Below are positions 62,553 to 64,000 of a stretch of DNA of 64,000 bases, piece by piece. The stretch lies in the NCBI GenBank assembly GCA_964641455.1, contig CAZXLH010000003.1:25169-89168 (forward strand), written 5' to 3'. Within the stretch, counting starts at the first letter, position 1; every line of letters begins with the position of its first letter. Both the position numbers and the translations under genes were made by a program. The notes beneath the pieces were generated by a model. The model was not told the origin of the DNA, searched no databases, and was given only the letters and a program-made list of their open reading frames with translations. The DNA comes from DTU015 sp964641455. Lineage in GTDB: Bacteria; Bacillota; Sulfobacillia; Fermentithermobacillales; Fermentithermobacillaceae.

Positions 62553-63056
62553 AAAAGGTGTAACCCCACCTCGAACTGCCCGGGTCTCTAAAACGGTCAT
62601 GAAACAATCTGGCGCAAATTCTTCAATTATGGAAGTAAGCCTGGGAAGGCTTTTGCGATCTGTAGAAACCATCAAAACCATCTTTTCCCCTTTCATGCCA
62701 TGGCCTGTAAGCACGGTCACTCCATATCCTGCAGTTCTAAGGGCTTTCAGCAGCTCCTCTCCATGCTCCTCAGAAGGAATTACTTCTAAGGATACATGCC
62801 CCAACGCGAGACGCTCTTCAATTGCACTGCCTAACAAAGTACCTGAAGCAAAACCTAATCCGTATGCAAGTACCTTCCACGGATCATTAATATTCTTCAC
62901 TACCCTGCCAAGCGCAGTAATATATATGCTGGCTTCAACCATGCCAATAGCAGCGGCAGGATATCTTTTTCCCTTAACTACCAAAAGCATTCTAATAGTA
63001 GAAAGGCTTACGTCACATACCCTGGCCAAGAAAATGAGCAAATACTCAACAAGCAC
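62538..63056 (-). CDS. DUF2179 / DUF5698 family membrane protein (UPF0316-type)
   Basis: A 172-residue protein with N-terminal TM helices (LLIFLARVCDVSLSTIRML; GMVEASIYITALGRVVKN) and a C-terminal ferredoxin-fold-like DUF2179 domain (AGYGVTVLTGHGMKGEKMVLMV). GTG start with GAGGTGA upstream. Function is not established. Confidence 0.9.
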   Translation of the reverse strand: MLVEYLLIFLARVCDVSLSTIRMLLVVKGKRYPAAAIGMVEASIYITALGRVVKNINDPWKVLAYGLGFASGTLLGSAIEERLALGHVSLEVIPSEEHGEELLKALRTAGYGVTVLTGHGMKGEKMVLMVSTDRKSLPRLTSIIEEFAPDCFMTVLETRAVRGGVTPFRSSK

Positions 63057-63119
63057 CGCATGTCACCTCTGTCTTTTCTATAAATGTATGCCGGCCACTC
63101 TGACTGGCCTACCGGCCTA

Positions 63120-63217
63120 TGTCTATAGGCACTATGCATTTATGTCCCAGCAAACCGACATCAAGGCCCTGGTTAACCACGATCCAACATATAGGCACTA
63201 TGCATTTGTGTCACAGT
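63120..63217. repeat. Direct repeat of about 33 bp upstream of the DUF2179 gene
   Basis: TATAGGCACTATGCATTT, continuing into TGTCNCAGNAAACCG, occurs at about 63123 and 63190 (67 bp apart). Confidence 0.65.
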
Positions 63218-63314
63218 AAACCGGCCTTCTTGTTAACAACTCTCCTCACCGATAACCTACACATATTCTCTGCTCAGTACTGCGTATGCGGCGGCTCTGT
63301 TAACCCTAAGCAAC

Positions 63315-63770
63315 CTAAGCCTTAACCTTTTCGGCAAACATAAGGGAATGCAGTTTCTCCAAGGACTGAGCCAATTGATCAATTTCCTCCTCTGAAAGCT
63401 GCTTTAAGATGGAATCAACATATTGTCTTCGAGCTTCAATTACCTGGTGGATAACATCATTGCCCTTATCGGTAATAGCTAACCTGATTACTCTGCGGTC
63501 TTTGGTGTCACGTTTGCGCTCCAGGTATTTGTTCTTTTCCATCCGATCTATCAGGTCCGTTGCAGTTGAACATGCCAAGAACAGCCTATCGCATAGTTCG
63601 CCCATAGTGATTCCCGGTTTTTCCTTCAAAACCAGGAGAGCCAAAAACTGTGGTGTAGTTATCTCAAAATCGCTAAGAATGTCTCTTCCCCGTCGCTTAA
63701 TGATAAAAGCTACATGCCTCAAAAGACGTTCAATGTGAACCACAGAATCTGAAAATTCCTCTGTCTTCAT
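63315..63770 (-). CDS. MarR-family transcriptional regulator
   Basis: A 151-residue winged-helix regulator. Core: TTPQFLALLVLKEKPGITMGEL, then ACSTATDLIDRMEKNKYLERKR, DTKDRRVIRLAITDKG. ATG at 63770 with GGGAGGTG is preferred over the open frame to 63857. Ligand and target genes are unknown. Confidence 0.92.
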   Translation of the reverse strand: MKTEEFSDSVVHIERLLRHVAFIIKRRGRDILSDFEITTPQFLALLVLKEKPGITMGELCDRLFLACSTATDLIDRMEKNKYLERKRDTKDRRVIRLAITDKGNDVIHQVIEARRQYVDSILKQLSEEEIDQLAQSLEKLHSLMFAEKVKA

Positions 63771-63961
63771 CCCAATCACCTCCCGTGAACTGGCATAGTG
63801 ATATGTTGACCTCAAACCAAGTCTAAAATCACGTAGCCAATCAGTCAAGGAAAGCAATCAAAAGAAATTGAGAATTTGAGGAAATATTGGCGGTAAACTT
63901 TGCATGTAGTATATATAATGGAGAATTGGTGCGTAAAATGACCGTTGAATCATTCAAGTGT

Positions 63962-64000
63962 TGGTGGAGGCGGAGGGAATTGCACCCTCGTCCGTAAATA
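63962..64000 (-). ncRNA. ssrA: tmRNA 3' end (partial, runs off the window)
   Basis: The minus strand ends GGACGAGGGTGCAATTCCC...CCGCCTCCACCA, matching the GGACG ... T-arm ... CTCCACCA 3' end of bacterial tmRNA. Only the T-arm and acceptor half are inside the window. The T-loop reads TGCAATT where TTCGATT is commoner. A class II tRNA is an alternative. Confidence 0.72.

Overview
The window looks like part of an anaerobic, amino-acid- and peptide-fermenting bacterium, most likely a clostridial-type Firmicute. Pointers are strong AGGAGG-type ribosome binding sites, frequent GTG and TTG starts, an oxygen-sensitive glycyl radical enzyme, tungsten-type aldehyde:ferredoxin oxidoreductase, many ferredoxin-like subunits, an rph-rdgB-phosphodiesterase gene order, and tRNAs with encoded CCA. 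Species assignment is inference; no rRNA is present. Two runs of exactly 100 N (51044-51143 and 59498-59597) are scaffold gaps, and both lie inside 53-bp tandem repeat arrays.

Region 1 (1-19289, all minus strand) is a hydroxyproline/proline-type catabolic island. It holds two multi-subunit flavin/iron-sulfur amino acid dehydrogenase modules, a proline racemase/hydroxyproline epimerase family enzyme, a FadR-type GntR regulator, a DUF885 metallopeptidase-like protein, an aldehyde:ferredoxin oxidoreductase with its ferredoxin subunit, and a glycyl radical enzyme with its activase. The glycyl radical enzyme carries all the active-site residues recalled for trans-4-hydroxy-L-proline dehydratase (HypD). 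Upstream of the activase is a four-gene membrane module of unknown function (DUF6754 and partners), one gene of which is frameshifted.

Region 2 (19777-28526) has a DUF2207 surface protein, a DUF1294 protein, a radical SAM/SPASM protein, the first 53-bp repeat array, a zinc-ribbon gene remnant and a potABCD-type spermidine/putrescine transporter with a 24-codon ORF wedged between potB and potC. A tRNA-Leu(CAA) follows.

Region 3 (29042-41883) is a peptide and amino acid uptake and breakdown operon: CocE/X-Pro peptidase-type hydrolase, OppFDCBA transporter, an M19-like dipeptidase lacking its first metal motif, an ornithine cyclodeaminase family protein and a tryptophanase family lyase. A probable regulator is divergent from it.

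Region 4 (42172-49328) has histidine breakdown genes (hutH, hutU) with a YheO/DauR-type regulator preceded by four 19-bp direct repeats, a PLP-dependent desulfhydrase/deaminase-like gene, and an M24 peptidase-fold protein that has lost metal ligands.

Region 5 (49761-64000) is a mosaic: a nuclease-like gene whose ATG seems to have lost its G, an inverted-orientation copy of the first 53-bp array, a MATE transporter, a decayed DUF6754 copy, purC, an amidohydrolase, a D-amino acid transaminase, tRNA-Pro(TGG), a second unrelated 53-bp array, phosphodiesterase/rdgB/rph, a DUF2179 protein, a MarR regulator and the 3' end of tmRNA. At least four genes here (rph, M24, dat, DUF2179) have their stop-codon-spanning tail repeated just downstream, a local signature of small 3'-end duplications.
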